Assembly: GCA_016584305.1 (NCBI GenBank)
Contig: JACEEZ010019052.1
Location: forward strand, 24,934-88,933
DNA: 64,000 nucleotides
Source of the DNA: Chionoecetes opilio
Lineage: Eukaryota; Arthropoda; Malacostraca; Decapoda; Majidae
Direction of reading: 5' to 3'
Shown: positions 34,306 to 47,000 of the stretch, one piece after another
How positions within the stretch are numbered: the stretch's first letter is position 1
Layout of the letters: each line of letters opens with the position of its first letter
Position numbers and translations under genes: made by a program
Notes under the pieces: model-generated
What the model was told of the DNA's origin: nothing
The model's input: the letters and a program-made list of their open reading frames with translations, nothing else
Databases searched by the model: none

Positions 34306-36244
34306 GGGAACTACACTCAGTTTTATGATTCCGTTAGAGCCTGTGAATCTCACTCAAATATACATGTTTTGAGGACTTCATAGATAATTTTTTGTACATG
34401 CTTCTATATAGGTTTTATTCAAATCAAAAGATTATTCCAATTCATTTAACCCGCTGAGTACCAGCTAAATATAATAAAAAGTACAGCCACAGCCCAACTG
34501 ATTTTGGGTTTTTATTTTAAATTAAAAAGGTGAAAAATGAAGAAAACAAAAAATATCACGCATCTCGAAAAAATGGGGGTTTTAGGGGGGGGGGGGGGGG
34601 GCACCCTCAGACATCAGCTAATTTAAGGTTCCAGCGCGCCTAGCCCTCAGCTGAGCGGCGCAGTATGGCAGATGTACGATGCGTCCAGTTTTCGGTTGGC
34701 GGTTATTTTCACACCACCCGAGCATCATGTGTGCCTTCATAGCTCATATATACCACGTATGTATCACATAATGTCATAATAAGTCAATTTGAAGTGTTAT
34801 AAGTGGACATAGTAAAGTTTTCTAAATGAGGACGCGTGGCAGCAGTCCGCCCTCGCGTCCCGGTAACCATGGAGACGGGCGGCCATGATGGATTTGTACC
34901 CCAACACAACACACGTACACACGCACCTCGTTTGTCCTTCAGTAATGACTCATGCGCATCCCCCGTTCCAAGAAGCCTATACTTGAGGGCTGCCACGTAT
35001 ATAAGGCATATCCCATACCAATCTCAAGTCAATAGCTACCATAGAACAGGAGTAAATAAGGTCTAAAGTCGCGGCGAAAAAAGTGAATAAGCTCGCGCCT
35101 CTAAACCGCCCCTACCTACGCGCACGGCGAGCCCATGCAGTTGCGGGTACCGCCACTGTTGCCCCACATATTAAGGAGTGTCCCATACCATTTTCAGGCC
35201 ATTCCTTACCATAGAAGCTGGATTATATACCAGATATACCAGATTTTTAAATGGCGGACGCACAGGGTGCGTCGCTGGGACTGGGCGTTACATACATAGT
35301 GGATGCATCACGTGCGTTGCCCAGCGGGTTAACAAATGTAACATTGGTGTCTAGCATGCATAGAAAATGAAAATATATGCGAACAAAAGTCATTATTTTC
35401 TCCATGAAATCAATTCGTACATACAATTATTGCACGTCTCATATAGTCAATATAGCATTATATCATGCTAGAAATTTAGAGCAATGCATTAACGAACGCT
35501 TGTTACCATATTCTGTATTTGTTGCCAGATCAGTGTACGGCAATTTTCGACAGTGTACGACGGTTAAAATGTAGGAGGTCACAAGAAGAAGAAGAAAAAG
35601 GTAAATTTCAGGGCGAGGATTTGAGAGTGTAGCCATACACGTTGGTAGTGGAGGCGTGGACACTGCAGCAGCAAGTGTTCAATGGTTTCCTAGACATTCC
35701 TGCGCCAGGGCTAGTTACCTAGTTATAGTTAACTAGTAAACACAAGCGACTAGCTACGTCAGCGAACGTCATTCGTGTTTACAGTATACAAACATCGTAA
35801 TTTGGCAGCCGGGCCGTGTTTATGTTTCAAATGTTGGATCGCGATATTATCCATGGCATTAATCATGGTTTATATAGAATAAGAAATCATACTACCCTTG
35901 TGCTCACAATCTATAATCTTTCAGCATCAATGGAGAAATATATTCACCCAAACATTTGACGTAACAGTTCCTTAAAGGCTGTCGGACCATACATGAGTAG
36001 ATCATACTTTCAAATACTACTTCTTCAATCCAATGTTCAAGGTATGGATGGACATGAGTATATCAAAACCATTGGTTTTATTAGTGAAAACCTGATTTTC
36101 AACATAAGAACACTTAAGATTTGCCTTACTATGGTTAAAATAACATCAAATATTGGTCGCTAGCATCTAGTTGTCCGCAAGTTGCCTATCTAATCAAGAT
36201 TTATGGACATTTGGAACGAGATCTTAATATTCCGTGTAGTTGCC
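34306..36244. mobile_element. 1.94-kb non-autonomous TIR element in the RTE
   Basis: The left end starts GGGAACTACAC and the right end, inverted, starts GGCAACTACAC. The RTE reading interrupted at CATCTAT resumes at TATTGCTGGC, giving a TAT (or CTAT) duplication. The interior has no recognisable transposase. It contains two diverged copies of a CCCATACCA...ACCATAGAA motif (35010-35045 and 35175-35213) and a G16 run at 34587-34602. The short TSD and GG(G/C) termini do not settle the superfamily. Confidence 0.7.
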
Positions 36245-37352
36245 TATTGCTGGCACGGATACGCAGCCATCTGCTGAAGCATCAGAGCCCTCAGCAGTCT
36301 GGGTTCACGCCAGGTAAGTCAACAGCGGACCGTATCCTAGCGCTTCGTATCATGGTGGAACGCCGACGTGAGTTTCGACAGGGGATGCCTGCAGCCTATG
36401 TCGATCTTAAGAAGGCGTTTGACTCAGAGCGTCGTGAGTCACTCTGGGATCTTCTGCGACTTCGCGTGATTCCTGCAAGGACTATTGGTTTGATGATTGG
36501 TGTGTACTCTGTATCTGAGAGTGCTGTAGAGTGTGGGGGAGGTGTATCCAGCTTCTTTCCTGTGAATACAGGAGTGAAGCAAGGGTGCGTCCTTGCCCCA
36601 TCACTTTTCAACACTGGTATGGACTGGATATTGGGCAAAGTTGTAGATCAAAGGGATTGTGGAGCAAATCTTCGGCAACACCAAGATCACTGGTCTTGTT
36701 TTTGTCGATGATGCAGTAATCTTTTTTGAGTCGCTGGGGGTCCTGGTGATGGCTCTCGAGGCGCTGCACAATGAGGCAAAGCCCCCGGATCAAGAGATAA
36801 AGTCAAAAGACTGAGGTCTCCTGGTTCAAGACCAAGGTCCAGTTGTTTGGAGGCTTACTAGATGAAACAGTACAGTCTGTTCATGCATGCGGCGAGGACA
36901 TTGAGATCTTGGAATGTTTTACATAGTAGTAGCAGTCAGTAGCAGTCAGTAGCAGTTACAATCAAGGCGGGTCGCGTCAAGAAGTCTTACGGCGGATTGG
37001 CATAGCCCATGGTGTTATGGACTCGCTCAGCACGAGTAGTTGGCATTGCCGGTATCTGTGTAAGAGGACAAAGATCCGGATTTTCAAGTCGCTTGTGATT
37101 CCTGTCTTACTCTATGGTTGTGAGACATGGACACTAAATAGCGACTTGAAGAGGCGAATCGATGCCTTGGTAATAAGTGTCTTCGCAAAATCATGGGGTA
37201 TCGCTGGGATGATTACGTGTCAAATCAGCAATTGCACCATGTGACTGAATCGAGGCCTATTACCTGCATAGTCCGTCAGCGCCAACGTCGGCTATATGGG
37301 CATGTGAAACGCTACCCTGAAACCGATCCTTCCATCAGGTTGAATATGTAAG
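36245..37352 (+). mobile_element. RTE-like LINE fragment, RT to C-terminus, intact FVDD box
   Basis: Reads openly to 36711 with LKHQSPQQSGFTPGKSTADR, AYVDLKKAFDSERRESLWDL and GCVLAPSLFN. A frameshift near 36670 leads to the active-site box FVDDAVI (36700-36725), with both Asp present, unlike the two upstream copies. A further frame (37017-37244) has RIFKSLVIPVLLYGCETW and LKRRIDALVISVFAK. It ends near YPETDPS (37310-37345). An insertion of AGTAGC repeats lies near 36926-36960. It is independent of the duplicated block, less closely related to copies 1 and 2, and truncated at both ends. Confidence 0.85.
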
Positions 37353-37415
37353 AGACAATCTTTTAGCAGAAATTTCCAATCTTGGGGATTTCAATGTTCA
37401 CCACCAGCATTGGCT

Positions 37416-37448
37416 ATCAACTTCTTTCACTGAGTGAAAGAAGTTGAT
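37416..37448. repeat. Perfect 15-bp hairpin with 3-nt loop
   Basis: ATCAACTTCTTTCAC (37416-37430), loop TGA, then the exact reverse complement (37434-37448). The right arm is partly repeated just after, at GAGTGAAAGAAG (37456-37467). Confidence 0.8.
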
Positions 37449-37699
37449 TTTCTGAGTGAAAGAAGAACAAAAATGGTGAACAAGCCTACAGCTCTTCTAT
37501 CCTCCAAGACCTGGACGGGACGGCACAAATCAGTGTCGGCCAATCAACAAACGGCATATTGGCATTGAGTCGGCAAACGCTAATAAGTTTATCGGCCTGG
37601 CTGCGGACCGAACAACTTGTGCGGACCGTGTTTGCACCCCGGGCTGTGGTCGGTTACGTTACGTTCCTGTGTTCAGAATCTGGGTCGGTTAATCCGGAA

Positions 37700-38065
37700 C
37701 CAAATATTGCCAAATGAGCCACAAACGGGCCCCGACATTAGATCTAAATCGGCCATCATATAAGCGGGCCAAGACAGCAACTGACACGAATCGTGCCACC
37801 AAGCAGGAACCGCATTTAGATCCAACAAATAGTCATAGTGCCATAATAAAAAGTGAGGGACTAACAGCAATGATCGTGCCACAAGCAGGCCGATCTAAGC
37901 ATCAAAATAGTTGCCACAAGCAGGTCCTTCGACCTCAGCATTGAATAATAGTGCCACAACCAGGCCGACTTAGCATTTGAAATAGTGCACAATGTGGGCC
38001 AATTATAGCAGGAACAAAACGGATAGTGCCCACAAAGAGGGCCGACCAAAGCAGTTGAATAGTTT
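37700..38065 (+). repeat. Diverged 36-40-bp minisatellite (GTGCCACAA-CAGGCCGA)
   Basis: At least five diverged units of the form ATAGTGCCACAAGCAGG plus CCGA...AGCATTGAAAT follow one another between about 37785 and 38065, with weaker units before. No gene is seen from 37449 to 38210 otherwise. Confidence 0.6.
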
Positions 38066-38216
38066 TACGTTCATAATTGACGGTATGTAGCGCACCCGAC
38101 TAAGTACCCCGCCGGATTAGCTACCTGCCACGACTACGCACGTACGGCATAACGTCACACAGGAAAAAAATTGGCCACGCCTCTTGGACCTCTGGACTTG
38201 GACCTATATTATATAT

Positions 38217-39651
38217 ACTAGCCGCAAAGGTCCGCCCTCCCGGGCGGGGACTTTTCGGCTAGCTCCTGCGGAAGGGCTATTTGGTGGCATTCGGCCCACC
38301 AAACATGGACTCTCCAGATAGCCCATCCTACTTTTCCTGAAATCATGGATGTTAGAAATGTATGTTATTTCCCCACCCAATACCCATCACCCCCCACCCA
38401 TTCACTCACCATTACCCATCACCACACACCCACATTCCACTCACCCATTACCCTGTCACCCCCACCCCCATTAACTCACCCATACCCATCACCACACCAC
38501 CCATTCACTCACCCATACCCACACCACACACCAATTGTTCCTCACCCATATACCCATCCACCCCACCCATTGCACCAACCATTCACCCATCACCCCTCCA
38601 CCCAATCACTCACCCATTACCCATCACACACACCCATTCAATTCACCTCACCCATTACCATCACCCCCCAACCCTTCATCACCCATTCCCCCCATCACCC
38701 CCCCCCCCCCACCCATCCCTCACCATTACCCATCACCGACCACACCCATTCACTCCCCCACCATTACCCAATCACCCACAACACCCATTCACTCACCATA
38801 CCCCTCACCCCCCACCCATTACCTCACCCATTCCCCATCACCCCCCACCCACCCATTTCACTCAACCATACCATCACCACACACCCAGGTCACTCCACCC
38901 ATACCATCACCCCCCACCATTCACTCAACCATACCCATCCACCCACCACCCATTCACATGGCACCCATTACCCAGCACCACACCACCCATTCACTCACCC
39001 ATTTACCATCACCCCCCAACCAATTTCATCCCCATACCCAGCACCACACACCCATCACTCACCTATCACCCCCCCCCCACCACCTCATGCACTCACCTTA
39101 CCCATCACCCCCCACCCATTCACTCCCATTACCCATCACCACACAACCCATTAACTCACCCCTTACCCATCACCCCCCCACCCACCCACTTCCAATCACC
39201 CCATTACCATCCAACCCACTACACCCCATTCACTCACCCAATTTACCCATCCACCCCCCCACCTATCCCTGACCCATCACCCATCACCCCCCACCCATTC
39301 ACTCACCCATCCACCCCACACCCATCTACCCATCACCCACCCATTCACGCACCCATTACCATTCACCAGCCATCAAGGCTTCCTCAATTCTCGCAAGAAC
39401 CACTTTGGTTTTATCCACAATTCTCGCTAATCGAATAGGCTGCTAAACAAAACATTAAAAAAAAAAAAAAAAAAAAAAGTGATCGGATCATCTCATAAGT
39501 GCGGGCTTATGACCTTCCCCTGGTCAACCTGATTCCAAAAATTGTGCCATATGAGGTCGTCTTGCGCAGCGGGGGGGCGGAACCTATAACCTATACAACA
39601 CACACACACAGACCAGACCGAACACACTTTGCACTATTATTATTATTTATT
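38217..39651 (+). repeat. Composite tandem repeat, unit A
   Basis: Header 38217-38370 (ACTAGCCGCAAAGG..., GGCTAGCTCCTGCGGA). It is followed by a roughly 1-kb CACCC-rich minisatellite (ACCCATTCACTCACC / ACCCATCACC words) to about 39375. A conserved tail then follows with GCTTCCTCAATTCTCGC, poly-A (39454-39478), GTGATCGGATCATCTC, GGGGGGCGGAACCTATA, a CA microsatellite and a TTATTA end. Long Pro/His/Ser/Thr frames here (38345-39438) are by-products of the repeat. Confidence 0.85.
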
Positions 39652-40395
39652 ACTAGCCTGCAAAAGCCGCACTCAGGGCGGGACATTTTTGGCTAGCTCC
39701 TGCGGAGGGATATTGTTGGACCTTACGCGCCCACCAAACAAGGACTCTCTAGATAGTCCTTCTACACTTTCCTTGAAATCATGGATGTAGAAATGTAGTA
39801 TTCCCCCCACCCATTCACTCCACTCCATTAACCCATCCACCCCCCCACCCCACCCCATTCACGCCCACCCCATTAACCATCACCACCCCCCAACCCATTC
39901 ACGCACCCATTCTACCATCAACCCCCCACCCAATTCACCACCCCCCCCATTACCCCATCAACCACACACCCCTTCTCACTCAACCAATTACCCATCAACC
40001 CCCCCCACACTATTCCCCTCACCCATCACCCAATACCACCAAACACATCACCCCCACCATGCGCACTCAACCATCACCCACACCATCTACCCCACCCATT
40101 AATCACCCATTACCCATCACCCTACATCACGGCTTCCTCACCAATTCTCAAGAATCCCCACTTTATGTTTTCACAATTCCTCGCTAATAGGCTGCTAAAA
40201 AGAGAAAAAGAAAAAAAAAAAAAAAGTGATCGGATATCTCATAAATGGAGCTTATTAGACCTATACACCTAGCGTCAAACCTCGATCCAAAAAATGTTGC
40301 CATACGAGGTGTTTGCGCCACGGGGGGCGGAACCTATACCACACACCACACACACAAAAGACAGAACACACTTCGCTAGTTATATTTATTATATA
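39652..40395 (+). repeat. Composite tandem repeat, unit B
   Basis: Same order as unit A with the header retained (39652-39804). The minisatellite (39805-40130) is shorter; poly-A is at 40204-40225 and the GGGGCGGAACCTATAC tail near 40322-40340. Confidence 0.85.
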
Positions 40396-40840
40396 TAGCT
40401 TACCCAGCACCCCACACCTATTCCCTCACCCATCACCCATCACCCCCAACCATCACCCCCCACCCATTCACTCACCCCATCACCCAAACCCATACCCATA
40501 ACCCCACCATTCACTCCACCCATTACCCATCACCCTACAAATCAAGGTTGCCTCAATTCTCGCAACCCATTTTTTTACAATATATCGCTAATGGATGCTA
40601 AAAAAAAAAAAAAAAAAATGATTTTTGGATCATCTCCTATAATTGGGCTTAAAACCTTCCCCTGGTCAACCCTGTTCCAACAATGTGTGCAATATTGATG
40701 TTGATTGCGCACGGGGGGCGGAACTATACCAGGACACCACACACACCAACCACACAACACACACACACACACGCACACCCACACACCACAGACAGACAGA
40801 CAGACAGAGCGACACAACTTTTGCTCTACTTATATTATTA
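40396..40840 (+). repeat. Composite tandem repeat, unit C (header missing)
   Basis: Begins directly with CACCC-rich minisatellite. The tail then follows: CTCAATTCTCGCAA, poly-A at 40600-40618, GGGGGGCGGAACTATACC near 40722-40740, a CA and GACA microsatellite, and a TATTATTATAG end. Confidence 0.85.
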
Positions 40841-41261
40841 TAGATTTACCCATCACCCCCGCCAACTATTCACCTTTCACCCATCACCCATCAACTCCCA
40901 AACCCATCACCCCCCCCCACCCATCACTCACCATCAACCCACACCCATTACCCTTATCCCACCCAATTCACTAACCCCATTACCCATCACCCTACATCAA
41001 GGCTTCCTCAATTCTCCGCCAACCTACTTTTGTTTTCCAATTATCGCCTATAGGCTGACTTAAAAAAACAAAAGAAGAAAAAAAAACAAAAGTGATCGGT
41101 ATCATCTCATAAGTGGGCTGTATGACCTTCCCTGGTTCAACACCGATCCAAAAATGTGCCATATGAGGTGGGTTGTGGCCACGGGGGGCCCTGAACCTAT
41201 ACCCAAACACACACACACACACAGCAGACACACTTCGCCTTTTCTTTTTATTAATATGATA
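40841..41261 (+). repeat. Composite tandem repeat, unit D (header missing)
   Basis: Minisatellite 40848-40985, then GGCTTCCTCAATTCTCCGCC, an A-rich stretch (41060-41090), GTGATCGG, GGTTGTGGCCACGGGGGGC and a CA microsatellite. It is bordered on the right by AT simple repeats. Confidence 0.8.
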
Positions 41262-41520
41262 TTATATAATATATATATATATATATACTTATTATATATA
41301 ATAAATATATAAATATATATATATATATATAATATAGATAGATATAGATATTACGATTATTAGAAATAGAGATAGATATAAATATATACGATGTATCTAT
41401 AATTATTATATTATTATATTATCTAATCTATATCTATATCTATATATATATATATAATATATGATTTATTATATATATACTTATATAATATATATATAAC
41501 TAATATTATTATAATACTAC
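41262..41520. repeat. AT / ATAG microsatellites
   Basis: Nearly pure TA dinucleotide with GATA-like interruptions. No other content. Confidence 0.95.
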
Positions 41521-42044
41521 ATATTGGGGAGGACGGTGGCCAAGTGGGGGAGGTCTCATAGTTGGGGAAGGCGGTTGGCCAATAAAACGGTGGCACGTTG
41601 CGAGTTCTTGGAGTGCTGAACTCAATGCTCCCGAGTTCGAATCCTGCCCGGGGGAGCATACCTTTCAAGAGCCTGGTAGGGGAGCAGAGCCGAGGTCCGA
41701 GTTCAAAGTCAATCAACCATATAGCTTGGTTGACCCATCCTCCCCAAAGAGCAACTGTCAAAGCCATCGTCGATTGACCGAAGCAACCCAACATGCAGGC
41801 GTATACCTGTCTTCCGATTGCGAGTGTGTTGTGGACGGTGGACTCTCCTCTAGGGGCTGCATGCGCCCGAAACCTGGAGATCAAGAAACATCATAAAAAA
41901 ATGAGATCTTCCCCGGAGACCACAGGTTTTTCACTATATAAAAAAGAAAAATTTAGCCTGCCCCACCAACGGGCGAGTTCGACCAAACAGATGTCCATAT
42001 GCCTACAGGCGCTAACTGGCTTACAACGTAAATACTATATATAT
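41521..42044 (+). mobile_element. tRNA-derived SINE-like element
   Basis: The head is GGGGAGGACGGTGGCCAAGT (41525-41544). A diverged repeat of that motif (GGCGGTTGGCCAATAAAACGG, split here as GGCGGTTGGCC + AATAAAACGG) and a B box GAGTTCGAATCCTG (41633-41646) follow. The tRNA-like head therefore appears duplicated. The body continues to the AT microsatellite at 42045. It shares GGGGAGG-CGGTGGC with the heads at 61978 and 16466. Confidence 0.6.
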
Positions 42045-42054
42045 ATATATCATA

Positions 42055-42099
<45 letters not shown>

Positions 42100-42127
42100 T
42101 AATATATAACATATATATACATATATG
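42045..42127. repeat. AT microsatellite
   Basis: TA repeats with few interruptions, bordering the SINE-like element on its right, as is common for SINE tails. Confidence 0.95.
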
Positions 42128-43020
42128 TCCAATTTTACCCATACGTATAGTTATAACAGGGAGACTCTTATGGCTCTTATGGGAGCTGTCCTCCTGCTCA
42201 CAGACTACACTATCATGTATATTTACTATCATGTGAAAAGTTATGAATATTGAGGATGCTGCAAATGTTAAAAATGATGAACGCCCGAGAATAAATTGGA
42301 TAAGTCTCATCGTATCTCGTCTAACCTCATAAGACATGAGAAAATCTGACGTTAAACAGAAAGGAAGAAGGAAAATGTACCTGAAAGTCTATCAATCTTG
42401 TAAATTAGGTTAGGTTAGGTTAAGGAAAAAAGATCAACCGAAATGTATCAGAAAAATACTCGGTGTTTACATAAACCACTGACTTGATACTTATACAAAC
42501 CCGAGGTGTAAGTCTCAACACATAGCAAATCGGATAAAATAATAGAATTCGCACCATCTGTCAGATGGCAGGTTTGGTCTGTCCTGCTACAGCAGGCCAC
42601 TGGTTGTCACTCTTTCTGTTCATTAAAAGATAAAAAACATTTGGGGGATACCGGACCATGGTGTCACATGCTCACATGTGGGCTGCCTTCTTCCACCACC
42701 TAAAAGGCTTTTGACACAAGTTCTCTGAAAAAAAGAAAGAAAAAAACTAAGAACTAGATTTTATGATCCAGATGCACTGTCATAAGTGAAATAAATCTTG
42801 AGATTCTTATTTGTCTATCGGCCAATAATCTTACACCACAAAAAGAGATTGTTGAACCTACAAATCACCTCAATTACACTTAACAATACAAATATAGGAC
42901 CACAATCAGATGGCCGTACCGTAGGGGGGAGGCCATGCGGCCATGCCCCCACCCCCCCTCGCTGTGCAAAGAAAAAAAAGATCCTAATAAATTTATATAG
43001 ATAGCACCAATATATATATT
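42128..43020. other. Unassigned, with TTAGG tract
   Basis: No gene is recognised. TTAGGTTAGGTTAGGTTA at 42405-42422 is a short interstitial copy of the arthropod telomere repeat type. Confidence 0.55.
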
Positions 43021-43028
43021 AGATAATC

Positions 43029-43059
<31 letters not shown>

Positions 43060-43384
43060 CGGGAACGAGCTGAGAGCGGATACAGAGGCGGAGATGAGGT
43101 GAGGCGGTGAGGTGCGATGAGGGGAGAGAGGGGGGAGAGGGAGGTGAGATGAGAGAGCGGAGGAGAGGAGAGAGAGGGAGGAGGATGCGGAAGAAGAGAG
43201 CGAAGAGGATGAGAAGAGGCGAGAAGAGAGATCCGAGAGCCGGAGGAGAGAGAGGCGGGACCGACGACGACTGAAGAGGTGCGAGGAGAGGGGGGGGGGG
43301 GGGGGGGAGATGAGAGAGGGACGGAAACAATGGGTGAGAGAGGAGAACGAGAGAGAGGAGAGGAAGATAACGGAAATTAGACAT
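43021..43384 (+). repeat. TA then GA-rich low-complexity block
   Basis: AT repeats to 43040, then about 340 bp of GA-rich sequence (GAGAGAG, GAGGAGAG words) with a G17 run at 43290-43307. It is similar in style to 55190-55512. The antisense Pro/Leu/Ser frame is a by-product. Confidence 0.9.
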
Positions 43385-44015
43385 TTATTTGGAAAAAAAC
43401 AAATGTTTGGGGGTAGTCGTTTTCTTTTGAGGGGATTTCTCGTTTATGCTTTTGTTCTTTGTTTTTCTTTTTAGTATTGAGTTCTTTTATTATACATTTT
43501 TTTATTTTTTTTATTCGGAGTTTCCATGTACTTTTTTATTTTTCTATTTTTTTTTCTTATTTTATATAATTTTATTTTTTTTTTTTTTTTTTTTCTCGAT
43601 TTTTCATACTTTTTACTTTTTTATTTACTTATTTTTTTTTATTCATAGATTTTAGATTTTTTTAGGAATTTTTTTTTTTTCATATATATTCATTTATGTA
43701 ATAGGGTGAGATTGTTTTTTAATTTTTAAAAAACAAAACTATATTATGTGATGATTTTTTTAATGTTTGTTTTATGATATATGGCTGTATTTTCTTTATA
43801 TTTTTAGATAATGAGTTGTTAGATTTTATTTTTCAATATTTTTATTTTAAGATTTTTTTATATTTTTATTATACGGTATATATATATAATATTATCATAT
43901 AGAAGAGAGAGAGAGAGATGAGGGACCATCATATATATAATATTTAGAGAGAGAGAGACCCCATATATATATATCTATAATATATATACTATAATCTATA
44001 ATAATATATATAAAC

Positions 44016-44046
<31 letters not shown>

Positions 44047-44055
44047 CTAATATAT
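43385..44055 (+). repeat. T-rich and AT/GA low-complexity block
   Basis: Mostly T homopolymers and TTTTA words (43440-43870), then AT and GAGA microsatellites (43870-44055). The Phe-rich frame at 43446-43655 is not a gene. Confidence 0.9.
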
Positions 44056-47000
44056 ATATAAATTGCCCCCCCCCCATGTTCCAATTTTCTGGGTACGCCA
44101 ATGACCACAATAAACAAGACCACAATACAAAGATGTTGGTGCAAATATAAATGGATGGAAAAGCTGTCTAAACTATTTAATGACTTACCTTACTTAACAG
44201 TTGCATTGGTCACACAAATCCTGTGAAGTTGAGAAGAAATGTTATTTATTAACCTTATAGTATGTACTAAACTTTGCGTCAGGTACGACCATCATGATTT
44301 TTTTTTTTCCACTACACCTATTTCCTGCACTGTTCGCATATACTAATATAGTTACACTCTACCAAAATCCATACGCACTGCATCTTTACCTAGATAGAAT
44401 TAAGATGAAGCACAGTGTGTAAAATAATACCCACTTAACCTCCTGATCCAGCGACATTGTTTGCGTTAGCCTACTAACCTGAAGCAAGAGTATGGGAGAA
44501 GGAGATAGCTTCAAAATGACGGCAATTTCCAGACAATTGTTAAAACAAGACCATCATTGTTAACACATCAGAATACATAGGAATAGAACAATCTTTAACC
44601 ACATACTCAATTAATGGTTGAAAGTACCAAAAATATCTTAGAAATATGCCAATGGTCAGATTACAAGATTGAAGGACAAGTTATAAGTACGTGCCTTGTA
44701 ATATATTAAAACTGCAGGTAGTAAACGAGACAGGTGTGCTTCTTTAAATATGAAGATGACAGTTAAAAGTAGTGACAACATTTTAAAATACACTTTTTAG
44801 ACCGTTCGGTTTTGACAGGAAAAACCACGTCTCAATTTGTTAAAACGTATCAAAAATATACCTAAATTGATGAAACATTTTTAAACTAAACCGTAACAAC
44901 CCGCAAACTAACCCTGACTTAGCCTCGTACCCTAAGAGTAACCTTAACTAGCCTGCCCTTAAAACTAAACCTAGCTTAAGAAGAAATATTCTTATGTTTG
45001 CACAACAATTTCATTGTTACTTTCCCACACTCGTTCTCACATATAGAAACAGTAGATAGAAAGGTGAAGGAAAAATACTTTGAATCCAGCACATGTCATG
45101 TTATAAATATTAGCCCAGTAGGGCAAGTACTGCTGTATCAAAGGCTAAACTCAGACACCATTCATCCAATCACAGGGTTTTGTAAAAGTGTTGTGTAAAA
45201 CTGCCAGCAGTCAGTTTTTAGTACAATATCCTCTATGACCAAAAATTCTCTGGTACAAATCTGGGGGGGCTGCCCGCCCATCCAGACCCCCACCACCCCG
45301 ATAGTAACTAACCTAGCCTGGGCCAATTGACATTATCTTACTCCTTATTTATAACCTCGCTGGGGGGAGTGGGCGGGGGGGGAGGATTCGCCCCTCCAAG
45401 CTCCAGACCCCCCATGTGTGATATCTATTTCCGTTCGGGTTGATAGGCAGATTAGAAATAGGGAAACTCTGCAAATTGCAGTTTATTAACTTGAGGACGG
45501 TTATAACTTACCGTGCCTTGTCTATGCTTTAAGCTCATTACAGTAGAAACCCAATCACCAAGTAAACATCACTTTCTCCACAAGCTTTAATTACAACTCC
45601 CCCTGTAAGCGGTACAATTTCTAGGAGTCCTTATCCCGCACTATTAGCGGGGTTTTTTCCGCCAGACCTTCACAGATCACTTGTGATACCCTCTAACCAC
45701 GTAATTATAAAGTGGAGGAGAGCTGCCCCTTCACCCTCCCCCCCCCCCTTTTTTTTTTCCCTTCCCCCCCCCCCCCCCCCCTCCTCTTCCTAAACGACCC
45801 CCTGAACCCCTCAAAAATATAATATGGTAAACATAATATTCTAACCTCACTTTAACCTAGCCAACCTCACTATAACATAGCATAACCTCAACTATAACTC
45901 AAGCCTAATCTTACTAATAACCTCCTAGAAAAGACACAAAAAAAATCATACACAACCGTACCTCATATATAACCTAAACAACTAATATATTCTTAATTCC
46001 TCGCAATTAAGTCTGGTAGCGTTAGGAGGTTATTGTTTTAAAGGATTGGTAAAGTTATAGTGAGGTTTAGGTTAGTAATAATATTTTGGTATCGGGGGTC
46101 CGCATGGATGGGGTCAATTTAGGGGGGGCCAGGGGGGTGCAGGGGGTCGGCATATTTTCCCCTACTTTTATATTTTACCATTGTTGGAGGTATCTGAAGG
46201 GATATCTGCTAAAGTGCTGGAGGGAAAAAAAAAAAAAAAAAAAAAAACACTAATAAGGGCACGGGGGAAATTGGACTCTAAATTTTACCTGATGGTAAAG
46301 GTAAGGTTTCTGAGGGAATTTGTATAAGTCCTTGTCTATATATTGGCGCGCATTCCTCTCAAGTTTGTCATTCACCCTAATCTAAGACCTTTATAAGTCT
46401 TTGTGGACGCAGATGAATGTCGACCTCAGTTCTGAGAGGCCTTGTAAGAGCGGGGTAAAAATGTAGCGCCGCGAGGCGTTCGGCAATTCCACTGGTAAAT
46501 ATTTTTAAATGTCGGCTTCGAGACAAAACGCCGTCACAACGGGCCGCGTAGAGTGGCCACACAGCGAGATCCTGCCATCCTGGGGACGATTCAGCCACCT
46601 AATAATCACAATTATCTTAACCCGAGCTTGGATCCTATTTAAGTCCTTCGGCCCGGCCATTCATGTCACACCATATTAATATAGTTTATCATTGGGCCGA
46701 GAGTCAAGGAAGACTGTGTTGGAGGCTTGTAGAATTATCAATAATTGGCCCGTATATACAGTTACAGCTGCGGAGGCGGGGCCGAAATCAGGCTCTCATT
46801 CCGATTTGCCGAAACGAACCAGGTGCCCTCCCTGCCGCCGGTGCGATTACCGTACCCGGCCCAAGCCGACAAAGGGCCCGCATAGCCCATGTTTGCTGGG
46901 TTAGGTACCGTTCGTACCGATACCTTGAGTGTAAAAACTATGGAGAACATAGAAATAGTGGAATAATCCCTCCCCAAAAGCCCAAAAGACGAAAGATAGA

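Noticed and set aside
38345..39438. Long overlapping Pro/His/Ser/Thr-rich frames of 245-358 codons
   Set aside because: All three frames are open at once because the DNA is a CACCC-rich minisatellite lacking stop-like words; no gene is implied.
42405..42422. Telomere
   Set aside because: Only three to four TTAGG units, inside ordinary sequence; similar short tracts are scattered through the window.
43446..43655. Phe-rich frame
   Set aside because: Product of T homopolymers in low-complexity DNA.
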